A stretch of DNA of 64,000 bases, taken from the NCBI GenBank assembly GCA_040755975.1, contig JBFLZY010000007.1:10065-74064 (forward strand), given 5' to 3'. Below, piece by piece: positions 39,677-47,912 of the stretch. Numbering within the stretch: position 1 is the stretch's first letter; every line of letters starts with the position of its first letter. The DNA comes from JAIMBK01 sp040755975. GTDB lineage: Bacteria > Bacillota > Desulfotomaculia > Desulfotomaculales > Nap2-2B. A program made the translations under genes and the position numbers. The notes beneath the pieces were generated by a model, which saw nothing but the letters and a program-made list of their open reading frames with translations, searched no databases and was not told the origin of the DNA.

Positions 39677-41275
39677 ATGTATACGCAAGATATGCGGGAA
39701 GCCATTAAAATAGTAGAAAAAACCAGGGATAGGCGTTTAAAGGAAACCTTTCCCCGTTTAAAACCGGAAGAAAAAGACCAGCTTTTGCGTTCCTTTCATC
39801 CGGACTACATGCCCGGCACCATGCGGCCGGTGAAAGTCGGGCCGAATAAAGGGGATAAAATGCCCCACGAGCACGTCGATCTCCTGGAGAGCCGGAGCAC
39901 GCTGGATCCGGATACCTTTTCCCTGGAAAAGATCGCTTTCGATGTAGACGTGCTGGTCATCGGCGGGGGCGGGGCCGGCACCTCGGCGGCCCTGCTGGCT
40001 CAGGAAGCAGGGGCCGACGTGCTGCTGGCCACGAAATTGCGCCACGGCGACGCCAACACCATGATGGCCGAAGGGGGAATCCAGGCGGCCGACAAGGAAA
40101 ACGACTCGCCGGCCATTCATTACCTGGACGTAATGGGGGGCGGAGGCTTTCATAACATTCCGGAACTGGTCGCCGCCCTGGTCAAAGACGCCCCGATCTG
40201 CATCCAGTGGCTGGAGAGCCTGGGCTGCATGTTCAGCAAGTTCCCCGACGGGACGATGAATACCATCCACGGCGGGGGGACCTCCCGCAAGCGGATGCAC
40301 TTCGCCCACGATTATTCCGGGGCGGAGATCATGCGCACGCTCCGGGACGAAGCAAGGAACAGGGGGATCAGAGTCATCGAATTTTCCCCCGCAGTGGAAT
40401 TAATTCTGGACGAGCACGGCCAGTGTGCCGGAGCAGTGCTGTATAATTTGGAAACGGAGCAACACCTGGTGGTGCGGGCCAAGACGGTGATTATCGCCAC
40501 CGGGGGTTCCGGCCGCCTGCACATTGCCGGTTCGCCCACCACGAACCATTACGGAGCTACCGCGGACGGGCTGGTCATGGCCTACCGGGCGGGGGCGAAA
40601 CTGATTTTCCTGGACGCCACCCAGTTTCACCCCACGGGCGTGGCTTTTCCGGAACAGATCGTCGGTCAGCTGGTGACCGAAAAGGTGCGCGGCCTGGGCG
40701 CCCAACTGGTCAACATCGAAGGCGAACAGTTTATTTATCCGCTGGAAACCAGGGATGCGGTTTCCTCGGCCATTATCCGGGAATGTCGGGAACGCCAGAA
40801 GGGCATTACCACGCCCAGCGGCATGTGCGGCGTATGGCTGGACTCCCCGATGATCGAAATAATTCACGGCAAGGGGACGATCGAAAAGGAGTTGCCGGCC
40901 ATGTTCCGCCAGTACAGGCGCTTTGACATTAACATGGCGGAGCAGCCCATTCTGGTTTATCCGACCCTGCACTATCAAAACGGCGGTATTTTAATTAACG
41001 ACCGCGCCGAGACGGGCATCCCCAACCTTTACGTGGCCGGCGAAGCCTCCGGTGGGGTGCACGGCCGTAACCGCCTGATGGGCAATTCCCTTCTGGATAT
41101 TATCGTGTTTGGGCGGCGCGCCGGGAAAAATGCGGCCGAGAGGGCAAAAAGCGTTAAACTGGGCAGATTAACTTTAGACCACGTCAAGCGTTTCCACGAA
41201 GAACTGAACAAAGAAGGCCTCGGTCAAAAAGTGGCGCCCATTTTATTGCCCGATTACCGCGGCAAAATCAGTTAA
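39677..41275 (+). CDS. Flavoprotein subunit of a soluble succinate dehydrogenase/fumarate reductase
   Basis: A 532-residue FAD protein of the SdhA/FrdA family with a 90-residue leading extension. FAD loop VLVIGGGGAGTSAAL (residues 93-107). Conserved active-site blocks are QFHPTG, TRDAVSSAI (catalytic Arg), LHYQNGGI and GRNRLMGNSLLD. At the position of the covalent-FAD His (six before GG in MMAEGG) there is Asn127, so FAD is probably noncovalent. The usual RGEGG reads RGLGA, lacking the Glu that aids proton transfer in the Escherichia enzyme. ATG 39677 follows GGGAGGTGG. Interconverts succinate and fumarate; in propionate oxidisers the uphill succinate step. Confidence 0.88.
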   Translation: MYTQDMREAIKIVEKTRDRRLKETFPRLKPEEKDQLLRSFHPDYMPGTMRPVKVGPNKGDKMPHEHVDLLESRSTLDPDTFSLEKIAFDVDVLVIGGGGAGTSAALLAQEAGADVLLATKLRHGDANTMMAEGGIQAADKENDSPAIHYLDVMGGGGFHNIPELVAALVKDAPICIQWLESLGCMFSKFPDGTMNTIHGGGTSRKRMHFAHDYSGAEIMRTLRDEARNRGIRVIEFSPAVELILDEHGQCAGAVLYNLETEQHLVVRAKTVIIATGGSGRLHIAGSPTTNHYGATADGLVMAYRAGAKLIFLDATQFHPTGVAFPEQIVGQLVTEKVRGLGAQLVNIEGEQFIYPLETRDAVSSAIIRECRERQKGITTPSGMCGVWLDSPMIEIIHGKGTIEKELPAMFRQYRRFDINMAEQPILVYPTLHYQNGGILINDRAETGIPNLYVAGEASGGVHGRNRLMGNSLLDIIVFGRRAGKNAAERAKSVKLGRLTLDHVKRFHEELNKEGLGQKVAPILLPDYRGKIS

Positions 41276-41337
41276 AACGGGGACAAAGGCATGCAAAAAA
41301 GAAACCAGGAATCAAAGCAAGGGTGGTGAAGGTTCAA

Positions 41338-42504
41338 ATGAAGCTGTTTGAATATATGGGCAAGGAACTATTTGCGCAGTACGGGATTAAAGTGCCCCGG
41401 GGAAAGATGGTGACCACGCCCGCAGAGGCGGCGCAGGCGGCCGCTGAAATCGGCGCCCCGGTAGTCATTAAAGCCCAGATTTTAGCCGGCAAGCGCGGCA
41501 AAGGCGGGGGGATCAGGTTTGCCTCCCGCGCGGAGGAAGCGGCCGATTTGACTGCTTCCGTTCTGGGAATGGTCGTCCAGGGGCACAAGGTGGAAATGGT
41601 GCTGGTCGAGGAACAGTTGCAGATAGATCAAGAATTGTACGCCGCCATTACCATTGACGGCTCCGCGAAAAAACCCGTTTTGATTGCCTCCGCTCAGGGC
41701 GGAATGGACATCGAAGAGGTTCCTGAAGATTTAATCGTGAAGATCGCCATTGATCCTTATCTGGGTGTCCAGCCCTACCTCGCCCGGGAAATTACCCGGC
41801 GGCTGGGCATGAGCGGCCCCCTGGCTAAAGAAATGCAGCGTCTTTTACCACTTTTATATAGAATCTTTAGAGAGAAGGACGCCGAACTGGTCGAAATCAA
41901 CCCGCTGGTGGTAAGCATTGGGCAGCTCATCGCCGCCGACGCGAAAGTAACCATCGACGACGAGGCGCTTTACCGGCAAAAGGATCTACCGCGCGCGGAA
42001 GAGCGCACGCCGGTCGAGAAAATGGCCCACGAAATCGGACTTTCTTATGTGCAACTGGAAGGCGATATTGCGGTGATGGCCAACGGAGCAGGGATCACCA
42101 TGGGAACTTTAGATATAATTCAACATTACGGAGGCGCCCCGGCCAATTTTTTAGACGCCGGGGGAGGCACCGGCATGGAAGCGACCGCCAAGGCGCTGGA
42201 GATCCTTTTGGCAACCAACCCGAAAGTTATTTTGATCAACATATTTGGCGGCATTACCCGGTGCGACGATGTGGCCAACGCCCTGGCGAAGGTGAAAAAG
42301 GAAAAGGGAATTTCCGTACCCGTGGTCATCCGGCTGGTAGGCACAAATGAGGAAGAAGGGGTGCGCATATTAAAAGAAAACGGTTTTGAGGTGCACCGGA
42401 GAATGGAAGAGGCAGCAGCCAAGGCCGTGGAGTTGGCCAGAAGGACACAGGGGCACAAAAGAGAAGGGATAATATCAGTTGCAACAACCGCCAAAAGACT
42501 ATGA
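41338..42504 (+). CDS. sucC: Succinyl-CoA synthetase beta subunit (ADP-forming type)
   Basis: A 388-residue ATP-grasp protein with the N-terminal KLFEYMGKELFAQYGIKVPR, KAQILAGKRGKGGGIRFA, GSAKKPVLIASAQGGMDIEE and the C-terminal flavodoxin-like part (INIFGGITRCDDVANAL, about residues 300-316). With SucD it converts succinyl-CoA to succinate while forming ATP, the only substrate-level phosphorylation step of the pathway. The ATG at 41338 matches the conserved N terminus; a GTG at 41323 adds five unlikely residues. sucD follows, its likely ATG 17 bases after the sucC stop. Confidence 0.95.
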   Translation: MKLFEYMGKELFAQYGIKVPRGKMVTTPAEAAQAAAEIGAPVVIKAQILAGKRGKGGGIRFASRAEEAADLTASVLGMVVQGHKVEMVLVEEQLQIDQELYAAITIDGSAKKPVLIASAQGGMDIEEVPEDLIVKIAIDPYLGVQPYLAREITRRLGMSGPLAKEMQRLLPLLYRIFREKDAELVEINPLVVSIGQLIAADAKVTIDDEALYRQKDLPRAEERTPVEKMAHEIGLSYVQLEGDIAVMANGAGITMGTLDIIQHYGGAPANFLDAGGGTGMEATAKALEILLATNPKVILINIFGGITRCDDVANALAKVKKEKGISVPVVIRLVGTNEEEGVRILKENGFEVHRRMEEAAAKAVELARRTQGHKREGIISVATTAKRL

Positions 42505-42520
42505 CAGGGAGTTGTTTACC

Positions 42521-43387
42521 ATGGCCATAATTATTGATGAAAATACCCACGTTCTGGTGCAGGGCATCACCGGGAACCAGGGTCTTTTTCACACCAGGCA
42601 GATGCTCGCCTACGGGACCAAAATCGTTGCCGGCGTGTCTCCGGGCAAGGGCGGTCAAGAGGCGGCAGGCGTGCCCGTTTACGACAGCGTGAACGCGGCC
42701 TTAGAAGAGCACCGCGTGGACGCTTCGGTGCTTTTTATCCCCGCTGCTTTTGCCAAAGACGCCGCCTTTGAGGCCATTGACGCCGGCATCAAGGTGCTGG
42801 TGATCATTACCGAACACATACCCGTGCACGATGAACTGGAAATCATCGCCCTGGCCCGCCAGCGCGGCACCGTCGTGATCGGACCGAACACTTTCGGAAT
42901 TGTTTCGGCAGGCAGGTGCAAAATCGGCATCCCCCCAAATCAATTTTTTGTTCCCGGACACGTGGGCGTGGTCGCCCGCAGCGGCACTTTAACCTACGAA
43001 ATAGTGGCCAACCTGACGGCAAACGGCCTTGGCCAGTCCACGGTGGTAGGCCTGGGCGGGGACAGGGTGGTCGGGCTCTCTTTTGTCGATGTGCTGGAAA
43101 AATTCGAAAAGGATCCGGAAACCAGAGCGGTAGTGCTGGTCGGCGAGATTGGCGGAAACGCCGAAGAAGACGCCGCGCGCTTCATCCGCGAAATGAAAAA
43201 GCCGGTGGTCGCCTATATTGCCGGTAAGAGCGCGCCCCCCGGCAAACGCATGGGCCACGCGGGCGCCATAATTGAAAGGGGCAAAGGCACCTTCGAAGCC
43301 AAGGTGCAGGCCCTGACCGAGGCCGGCGCCGCAGTAGCCGCGCTGCCTTTTGAAGTGCCGGGCTTAATTAAAAAAGCTCTTCCGTAA
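42521..43387 (+). CDS. sucD: Succinyl-CoA synthetase alpha subunit
   Basis: A 288-residue protein with CoA-binding Rossmann motif VQGITGNQGLFHTRQML (about residues 10-26), GGQEAAGVPVYDSV, and the phosphohistidine loop MGHAGAIIERGKGT (about 246-259). ATG 42521 follows AGGGAG. Pairs with SucC. The gap to the methylmalonyl-CoA mutase gene contains a palindrome-bounded repeat. Confidence 0.95.
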   Translation: MAIIIDENTHVLVQGITGNQGLFHTRQMLAYGTKIVAGVSPGKGGQEAAGVPVYDSVNAALEEHRVDASVLFIPAAFAKDAAFEAIDAGIKVLVIITEHIPVHDELEIIALARQRGTVVIGPNTFGIVSAGRCKIGIPPNQFFVPGHVGVVARSGTLTYEIVANLTANGLGQSTVVGLGGDRVVGLSFVDVLEKFEKDPETRAVVLVGEIGGNAEEDAARFIREMKKPVVAYIAGKSAPPGKRMGHAGAIIERGKGTFEAKVQALTEAGAAVAALPFEVPGLIKKALP

Positions 43388-43459
43388 AAAAGTTTATGCG
43401 AACGCCAGGAGGGAAGATAATTTTCTTATTTGCGAGTGGAGCATGGCACCAATAAGGAT

Positions 43460-43531
43460 GAGTGCCGGGTCAGAAGCGAGCCGTAGTGCGCCTCTTAAGC
43501 GCAAGCCGGGTGAGCGGGTGACCCGGCACTC
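43460..43531. repeat. Short palindrome-bounded element, copy 3
   Basis: Perfect 13-bp inverted repeat GAGTGCCGGGTCA (43460-43472) / TGACCCGGCACTC (43519-43531) with an inner GCGC-CTCTTAA-GCGC hairpin; 72 bases in all. Located between sucD and the mutase gene within the operon, without a T-run, so not a classical terminator; it could still alter mRNA stability. Confidence 0.7.
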
Positions 43532-43609
43532 TCTGATTGCCTTTTCCCTTCTCATCACGGATAATCAAGAAAAAGAATTATCTTTTCATGAAGAGAGGAG
43601 GTATCCGGG

Positions 43610-45280
43610 ATGTTTGATCAAGGAAAGCTGGCTGAACTCCAAAAGCAAACTAAAGAGTACGAAGAAAAACTGGCCGCCCATACGAAAAAGCGTCCGGAAA
43701 GGCAGGATCGGTTTGTTACCGATGCGGGTATCGAGATTAAAACTCTTTATACGCCCGCAGATTTGAGCGATTTTGATTACAAGCGCGACCTGGGCTTTCC
43801 GGGGGATTACCCCTTTATCCGGGGCGTTCAAAACAATATGTACCGCGGCCGGTTGTGGACCATGCGCCAGTACGCCGGCTTCGGCAGCGCGGAGGAAACC
43901 AATGAGCGTTTCCGCTATCTGCTGGAGCAGGGGCAAACGGGCTTGAGCGTAGCGTTTGATCTACCCACGCAAATTGGTTACAATTCCGACCATCCGCTGG
44001 CTAAAGGAGAAGTGGGCAAAGTTGGGGTGGCCATTGATTCTTTGCTGGATATGGAAACTTTATTTGCGGGCATTCCTCTCGATAAAGTGAGCACCTCCAT
44101 GACCATCAACGCCCCGGCAGCTATATTGCTGGCGATGTACATTGTCCTGGCCGAAAAACAAGGGGTGCCGCAGGAAAAGTTAAACGGCACCATCCAGAAC
44201 GATATTCTTAAAGAATACGTGGCCAGGGGCACTTATATCTTTCCGCCCGGCCCCTCCATGCGGTTAATCACGGATATTTTTGCTTACTGCTCCAAAAACG
44301 TGCCCAACTGGAACACGATCAGCATCAGCGGCTACCACATCCGGGAAGCCGGCTCCACCGCCGTGCAGGAGGTGGCTTTTACGCTGGCCGACGGGATCGC
44401 CTACGTCCAGGCGGCCATCAACGCCGGGCTCGACGTGGACGAATTCGCCCCCCGGCTGTCTTTTTTCTTTAACGCCCACCTGAACTTTTTTGAAGAAATC
44501 GCCAAGTTCCGTGCCGCGCGCCGCCTGTGGGCAAAAATCATGAAGGAGCGGTTCGGTGCCAAAAATCCCCGTTCGCAGATGCTCCGTTTCCACACCCAGA
44601 CGGCCGGGTGCACGTTGACGGCCCAGCAGCCCCAGGTGAATATCATGCGGGTGGCCTTCCAGGCTTTAAGCGCGGTTTTAGGCGGTACACAATCATTGCA
44701 CACCAATTCCTGGGACGAAGCGCTGGCCTTGCCCAGTGAGCAATCCGTTTTGCTCGCCCTGCGCACCCAGCAGGTCATCGGGTACGAGATAGGGGCGGCC
44801 GATACCGTCGATCCCTTGGGCGGCTCTTATTTTATCGAAAAACTGACCGGCGAAATTGAACAAAGGGCAACGGCCTACATAGAAAAAATTGACGAGCTGG
44901 GCGGAGCCCCCGAAGCAATCGAGTACATGCAAAAAGAGATCCAGAACAGCGCCTACACTTACCAGAAGGAAATCGAAAGCGGAAAGAAAGTGGTCATCGG
45001 GGTTAACAAATTCCAGATGCCCGAGCAGCGCCCCGCAGGCCTGTTGAAGGTCGACCCCGCCGTGGCCGAGCGGCAAATCGTCAAACTGAACAGGCTCAAG
45101 AGCGAAAGGGACAACACCCGGGTGGAAAAAATTCTGGCGGAGCTGCGGCGGGCCGCTGCTGCAGATGAAAATTTAATGCCCCTTTTCATCGCGGCCGTCA
45201 GGGAATACGTCACCCTGGGGGAAATTTGCGACGTGCTGCGGGAAGTTTTTGGCGAATACAAACAAAACATCGTTTTTTAA
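43610..45280 (+). CDS. Methylmalonyl-CoA mutase large (catalytic) subunit
   Basis: A 556-residue TIM-barrel mutase. Conserved blocks are YAGFGSAEETNERFRYLLEQ, LSVAFDLPTQIGYNSDHPLA (residues about 108-127), STSMTINAPAAILLAMY, GTIQNDILKEYVARGTYIFP, ISISGYHIREAGSTAVQE, FHTQTAGCTLTAQQPQVNI and GGTQSLHTNSWDEAL. The B12-binding domain is on a separate chain, as in Peptococcaceae. Rearranges (R)-methylmalonyl-CoA to succinyl-CoA. ATG 43610 has AGGAGG upstream. Confidence 0.95.
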   Translation: MFDQGKLAELQKQTKEYEEKLAAHTKKRPERQDRFVTDAGIEIKTLYTPADLSDFDYKRDLGFPGDYPFIRGVQNNMYRGRLWTMRQYAGFGSAEETNERFRYLLEQGQTGLSVAFDLPTQIGYNSDHPLAKGEVGKVGVAIDSLLDMETLFAGIPLDKVSTSMTINAPAAILLAMYIVLAEKQGVPQEKLNGTIQNDILKEYVARGTYIFPPGPSMRLITDIFAYCSKNVPNWNTISISGYHIREAGSTAVQEVAFTLADGIAYVQAAINAGLDVDEFAPRLSFFFNAHLNFFEEIAKFRAARRLWAKIMKERFGAKNPRSQMLRFHTQTAGCTLTAQQPQVNIMRVAFQALSAVLGGTQSLHTNSWDEALALPSEQSVLLALRTQQVIGYEIGAADTVDPLGGSYFIEKLTGEIEQRATAYIEKIDELGGAPEAIEYMQKEIQNSAYTYQKEIESGKKVVIGVNKFQMPEQRPAGLLKVDPAVAERQIVKLNRLKSERDNTRVEKILAELRRAAAADENLMPLFIAAVREYVTLGEICDVLREVFGEYKQNIVF

Positions 45281-45298
45281 AGCGGGAGGTGGCAAGTG

Positions 45299-45712
45299 AT
45301 GAGTGGACAAAGCGAACGCCCGATCCGGGTGCTGGTGGCCAAACCCGGCCTCGACGGCCACGACCGGGGAGCCAAGGTAATCGCTCAGGCCCTGCGCGAT
45401 GCGGGGATGGAAGTAATTTATACCGGGCTGCGGCAGACCCCCGAACAGATCGTGCAGGCCGCCCTGCAGGAAGACGTGCGGGTGGTCGCTTTAAGCAGCC
45501 TTTCGGGCGCCCATTTGCACCTTTTCCCGGCGGTGGTGGAAGGGCTGCGCCGGGAGGGGGCGACCGATATTTTGGTTCTGGGGGGAGGCATCATCCCCGA
45601 CGAAGACATCCCGGTTTTAAAAGAGGCCGGCATTGCCGAAATTTTCGGCCCGGGGACGCTTACCGCGACGGTGATAGATTTTATCAAAGAAAAGGTGGCG
45701 CAAAGGAAATAG
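45299..45712 (+). CDS. Methylmalonyl-CoA mutase B12-binding subunit
   Basis: A 137-residue cobalamin-binding domain. KPGLDGHDRGAKVIA (residues 15-29) holds His21, the lower axial cobalt ligand (DxHxxG pattern). Then VVALSSLSGAHLHLF and LVLGGGIIPDEDIPVL complete the B12 cradle. ATG 45299 follows GGGAGGTGG; it trails the large subunit by 18 bases. Its cobalt demand fits the cobalt/nickel importer in the same window. Confidence 0.95.
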   Translation: MSGQSERPIRVLVAKPGLDGHDRGAKVIAQALRDAGMEVIYTGLRQTPEQIVQAALQEDVRVVALSSLSGAHLHLFPAVVEGLRREGATDILVLGGGIIPDEDIPVLKEAGIAEIFGPGTLTATVIDFIKEKVAQRK

Positions 45713-45754
45713 GTTCGTTCATGCAGAATACCAAGTGAAAGCAGGTGAAATTTC

Positions 45755-46156
45755 ATGGTTAAAAAGATCGATCACATCGGTATTGCCGTAAAAGACCTGG
45801 CGGCGGCAATCAAATTTTACGAAGAGATGCTCGGCTTGAAAGCAACCGGCACGGAAGTGGTGGAAGAGCAAAAGGTGCGGGTGGCCTTTTTGCCGACGGG
45901 GGACAGCGAGGTAGAGTTGCTGGAGTCCACTTCCCCGGACGGTCCGATTGCCAGATTCATTGAAAAAAACGGCGAGGGTATTCAGCACATTGCCTTTAGA
46001 GTAGACAACCTGGAAGAAAAGCTTGCGGAACTGAAGGGCAAGGGCGTCCGTTTGATTGATGAAAAGCCGCGCTACGGAGCAGGGGGAGCTAAAATTGCTT
46101 TTCTGCATCCCAAAGCCACCTACGGAACCTTGCTTGAACTTTGCGAACGGAAGTAA
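45755..46156 (+). CDS. Methylmalonyl-CoA epimerase
   Basis: A 133-residue VOC-fold protein. Metal ligands are predicted at His7 (KKIDHIGIAVKDL), the Gln/His region GIQHIAFRV (about 73-81) and the C-terminal Glu in GTLLELCER. It has the FLPTGDSEVELLE and HPKATYGTLLEL blocks of methylmalonyl-CoA epimerases. Converts (S)- to (R)-methylmalonyl-CoA, linking the transcarboxylase product to the mutase. ATG 45755 follows GCAGGTGAA. Confidence 0.95.
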   Translation: MVKKIDHIGIAVKDLAAAIKFYEEMLGLKATGTEVVEEQKVRVAFLPTGDSEVELLESTSPDGPIARFIEKNGEGIQHIAFRVDNLEEKLAELKGKGVRLIDEKPRYGAGGAKIAFLHPKATYGTLLELCERK

Positions 46157-46199
46157 ATTTTAAAGGCAAAAGATACAAAAGCGCAGGGACTGAAAATTA

Positions 46200-46245
46200 T
46201 AGGTTTGCCGTGGAACATTGGAGCGACGGCAAACGAACGGCAAGC
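46200..46245 (+). repeat. Fragment of the structured repeat: end hairpin only
   Basis: GTTTGCCGTGGAACATTGG then AGCGACGGCAAACGAACGGC. The second half matches the 3' end of copies A and C of the structured element, and together the two halves make a GTTTGCCGT/ACGGCAAAC hairpin. A solo terminus lying just before the carboxyltransferase gene. Confidence 0.55.
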
Positions 46246-46271
46246 AAAAACGTTGTGTTGAGGAGGTTGTT

Positions 46272-47807
46272 TTGTCCGTGGAGGATAAGCTGGCGCAACT
46301 CGCCCAATACCGGGATAAAATACTGGCCGGGGGCGGCCCGAAAAGGATCGAGAAACAGCACGAGGCCGGGAAAAAAACGGCCAGGGAACGCATTGCGTTA
46401 CTCTTTGACCCGGGCTCTTTCGTCGAAGTCAGCACTTTTGCCGGTAGCCCGGATCTCGAAAGCCTCCAGTACCCCGGCGAAGGAGTGGTCACCGGCTACG
46501 GCACCATTGACGGCCGCCCGGTTTACGTTTTTGCCCAGGACTTTACCGTGGCCGGCGGCTCTTTGGGAAAAATCCACGCCGAAAAGATCTGTAAAGTGTT
46601 AGATCTGGCCATGAAGAACGGCGCGCCGGTAATCGGCCTGAACGACTCAGGCGGCGCCCGCATCCAGGAAGGCGTGGACGCCCTGGACGGCTACGGAAAC
46701 ATTTTCTTCCGGAACACCCTGGCTTCCGGGGTCATCCCGCAGATCTCGGTCATCATGGGTCCGTGCGCGGGCGGGGCGGTCTATTCTCCGGCCTTGACGG
46801 ACTTCATTTTTATGGTCGATGGAATCAGCCAGATGTTTATCACCGGTCCGCAGGTGATCAAAGCCGTCACCGGCGAAGAGGTGAGCATGGAGGAATTGGG
46901 CGGGGCGTACACGCACAACCAGCGCAGCGGGGTGGCCCATTTTATCGCCAGGGACGAAGAGGAGTGCCTGGCCATGATTAAAAAGCTCCTCTCGTACCTG
47001 CCCTCCAATTATCTCGAGAAGCCTCCTTTAGCCGCCCCCCGGGAGGCTCCCGGCGACCCGCGTGAACTGCGCAAGATTGTGCCCCCGGAATCGTTTTTGT
47101 CCTACGACGTGAAGGACGTCATCCGGCTGGTAGTCGACGGCGGGGATTTCTTCGAAGTCCAGCCCCTTTATGCCGTTAACGCGGTGGTCGGTTTTGCCCG
47201 TTTCGCCGGGCAGGCCGTCGGGATTATCGCCAACCAGCCCAATTATTTAGCCGGTTGTCTGGATATCAACGCTTCCGATAAAATTGCCCGTTTCGTCCGC
47301 TCCTGTGATTGTTTTAATATTCCCCTGGTCACTTTTACCGACGTGCCCGGTTATCTCCCGGGAACGGAACAAGAATACGGGGGGATTATCCGCCACGGCG
47401 CCAAAATCCTCTACGCCTACTCCGAGGCGACTGTTCCCAAGGTGACCATTATTCTCCGGAAGGCTTACGGAGGCGCCTATATAGCCATGTGCGGCAGTTC
47501 CCTGCGGGCGGACGTTTCCTACGCCTGGCCCACCGCGGAAGTCGCCGTGATGGGGCCCGAAGGGGCGGTTAACATAATCTACCGGAACGAAATTGCCAAA
47601 GCGGAAAACCCCGAGGAAACCCGGCAAAAGCTGATTGCGGAATACCGGGCCAAGTTTGCCAACCCTTACATTTCCTGTGCCCGGGGCTACGTGGACGACG
47701 TCATTGATCCCGCGGACACCAGGAAAAAGATAATTGAAGCCTTAAAAGCGCTGGCCGGGAAAAGGGAAACCAGGCCGGCCAAGAAGCACGGCAACTTTCC
47801 AGTATAG
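46272..47807 (+). CDS. Transcarboxylase 12S / acyl-CoA carboxylase carboxyltransferase subunit
   Basis: A 511-residue crotonase-fold carboxyltransferase. Family blocks are KKTARERIALLFDPGSFVE, FAQDFTVAGGSLGKIHAEK, GLNDSGGARIQEGVDALDGY, MGPCAGGAVYSPALTDFIFM and the second-half VPGYLPGTEQEYGGIIRHGA and LRKAYGGAYIAMCG. With the 5S subunit and a biotin carrier it moves CO2 from oxaloacetate to propionyl-CoA; alone the class also serves in propionyl-CoA carboxylase or methylmalonyl-CoA decarboxylase. TTG 46272 is five bases after AGGAGG; GTG 46278 is an alternative. Confidence 0.9.
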   Translation: MSVEDKLAQLAQYRDKILAGGGPKRIEKQHEAGKKTARERIALLFDPGSFVEVSTFAGSPDLESLQYPGEGVVTGYGTIDGRPVYVFAQDFTVAGGSLGKIHAEKICKVLDLAMKNGAPVIGLNDSGGARIQEGVDALDGYGNIFFRNTLASGVIPQISVIMGPCAGGAVYSPALTDFIFMVDGISQMFITGPQVIKAVTGEEVSMEELGGAYTHNQRSGVAHFIARDEEECLAMIKKLLSYLPSNYLEKPPLAAPREAPGDPRELRKIVPPESFLSYDVKDVIRLVVDGGDFFEVQPLYAVNAVVGFARFAGQAVGIIANQPNYLAGCLDINASDKIARFVRSCDCFNIPLVTFTDVPGYLPGTEQEYGGIIRHGAKILYAYSEATVPKVTIILRKAYGGAYIAMCGSSLRADVSYAWPTAEVAVMGPEGAVNIIYRNEIAKAENPEETRQKLIAEYRAKFANPYISCARGYVDDVIDPADTRKKIIEALKALAGKRETRPAKKHGNFPV

Positions 47808-47912
47808 TTGAGCCCGGCAAAAAAGAGGGAGGGGAGAGGAAAAGGCGAAATTATCCGTTTAAAAAATCTAAGTCAGGAAGGAGGGAATCCCCGGATATAT
47901 TTTGGGGAAATC

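Noticed and set aside
43460..43531. Terminator after sucD
   Set aside because: The strong inverted repeat has no T-run on either strand and matches other REP-like elements, so it is listed as a repeat.
47808..47912. N-terminal extension of malate dehydrogenase
   Set aside because: The conserved Rossmann start KKITIVGAGNVG begins right after ATG 47913; the upstream part has no conservation pattern.
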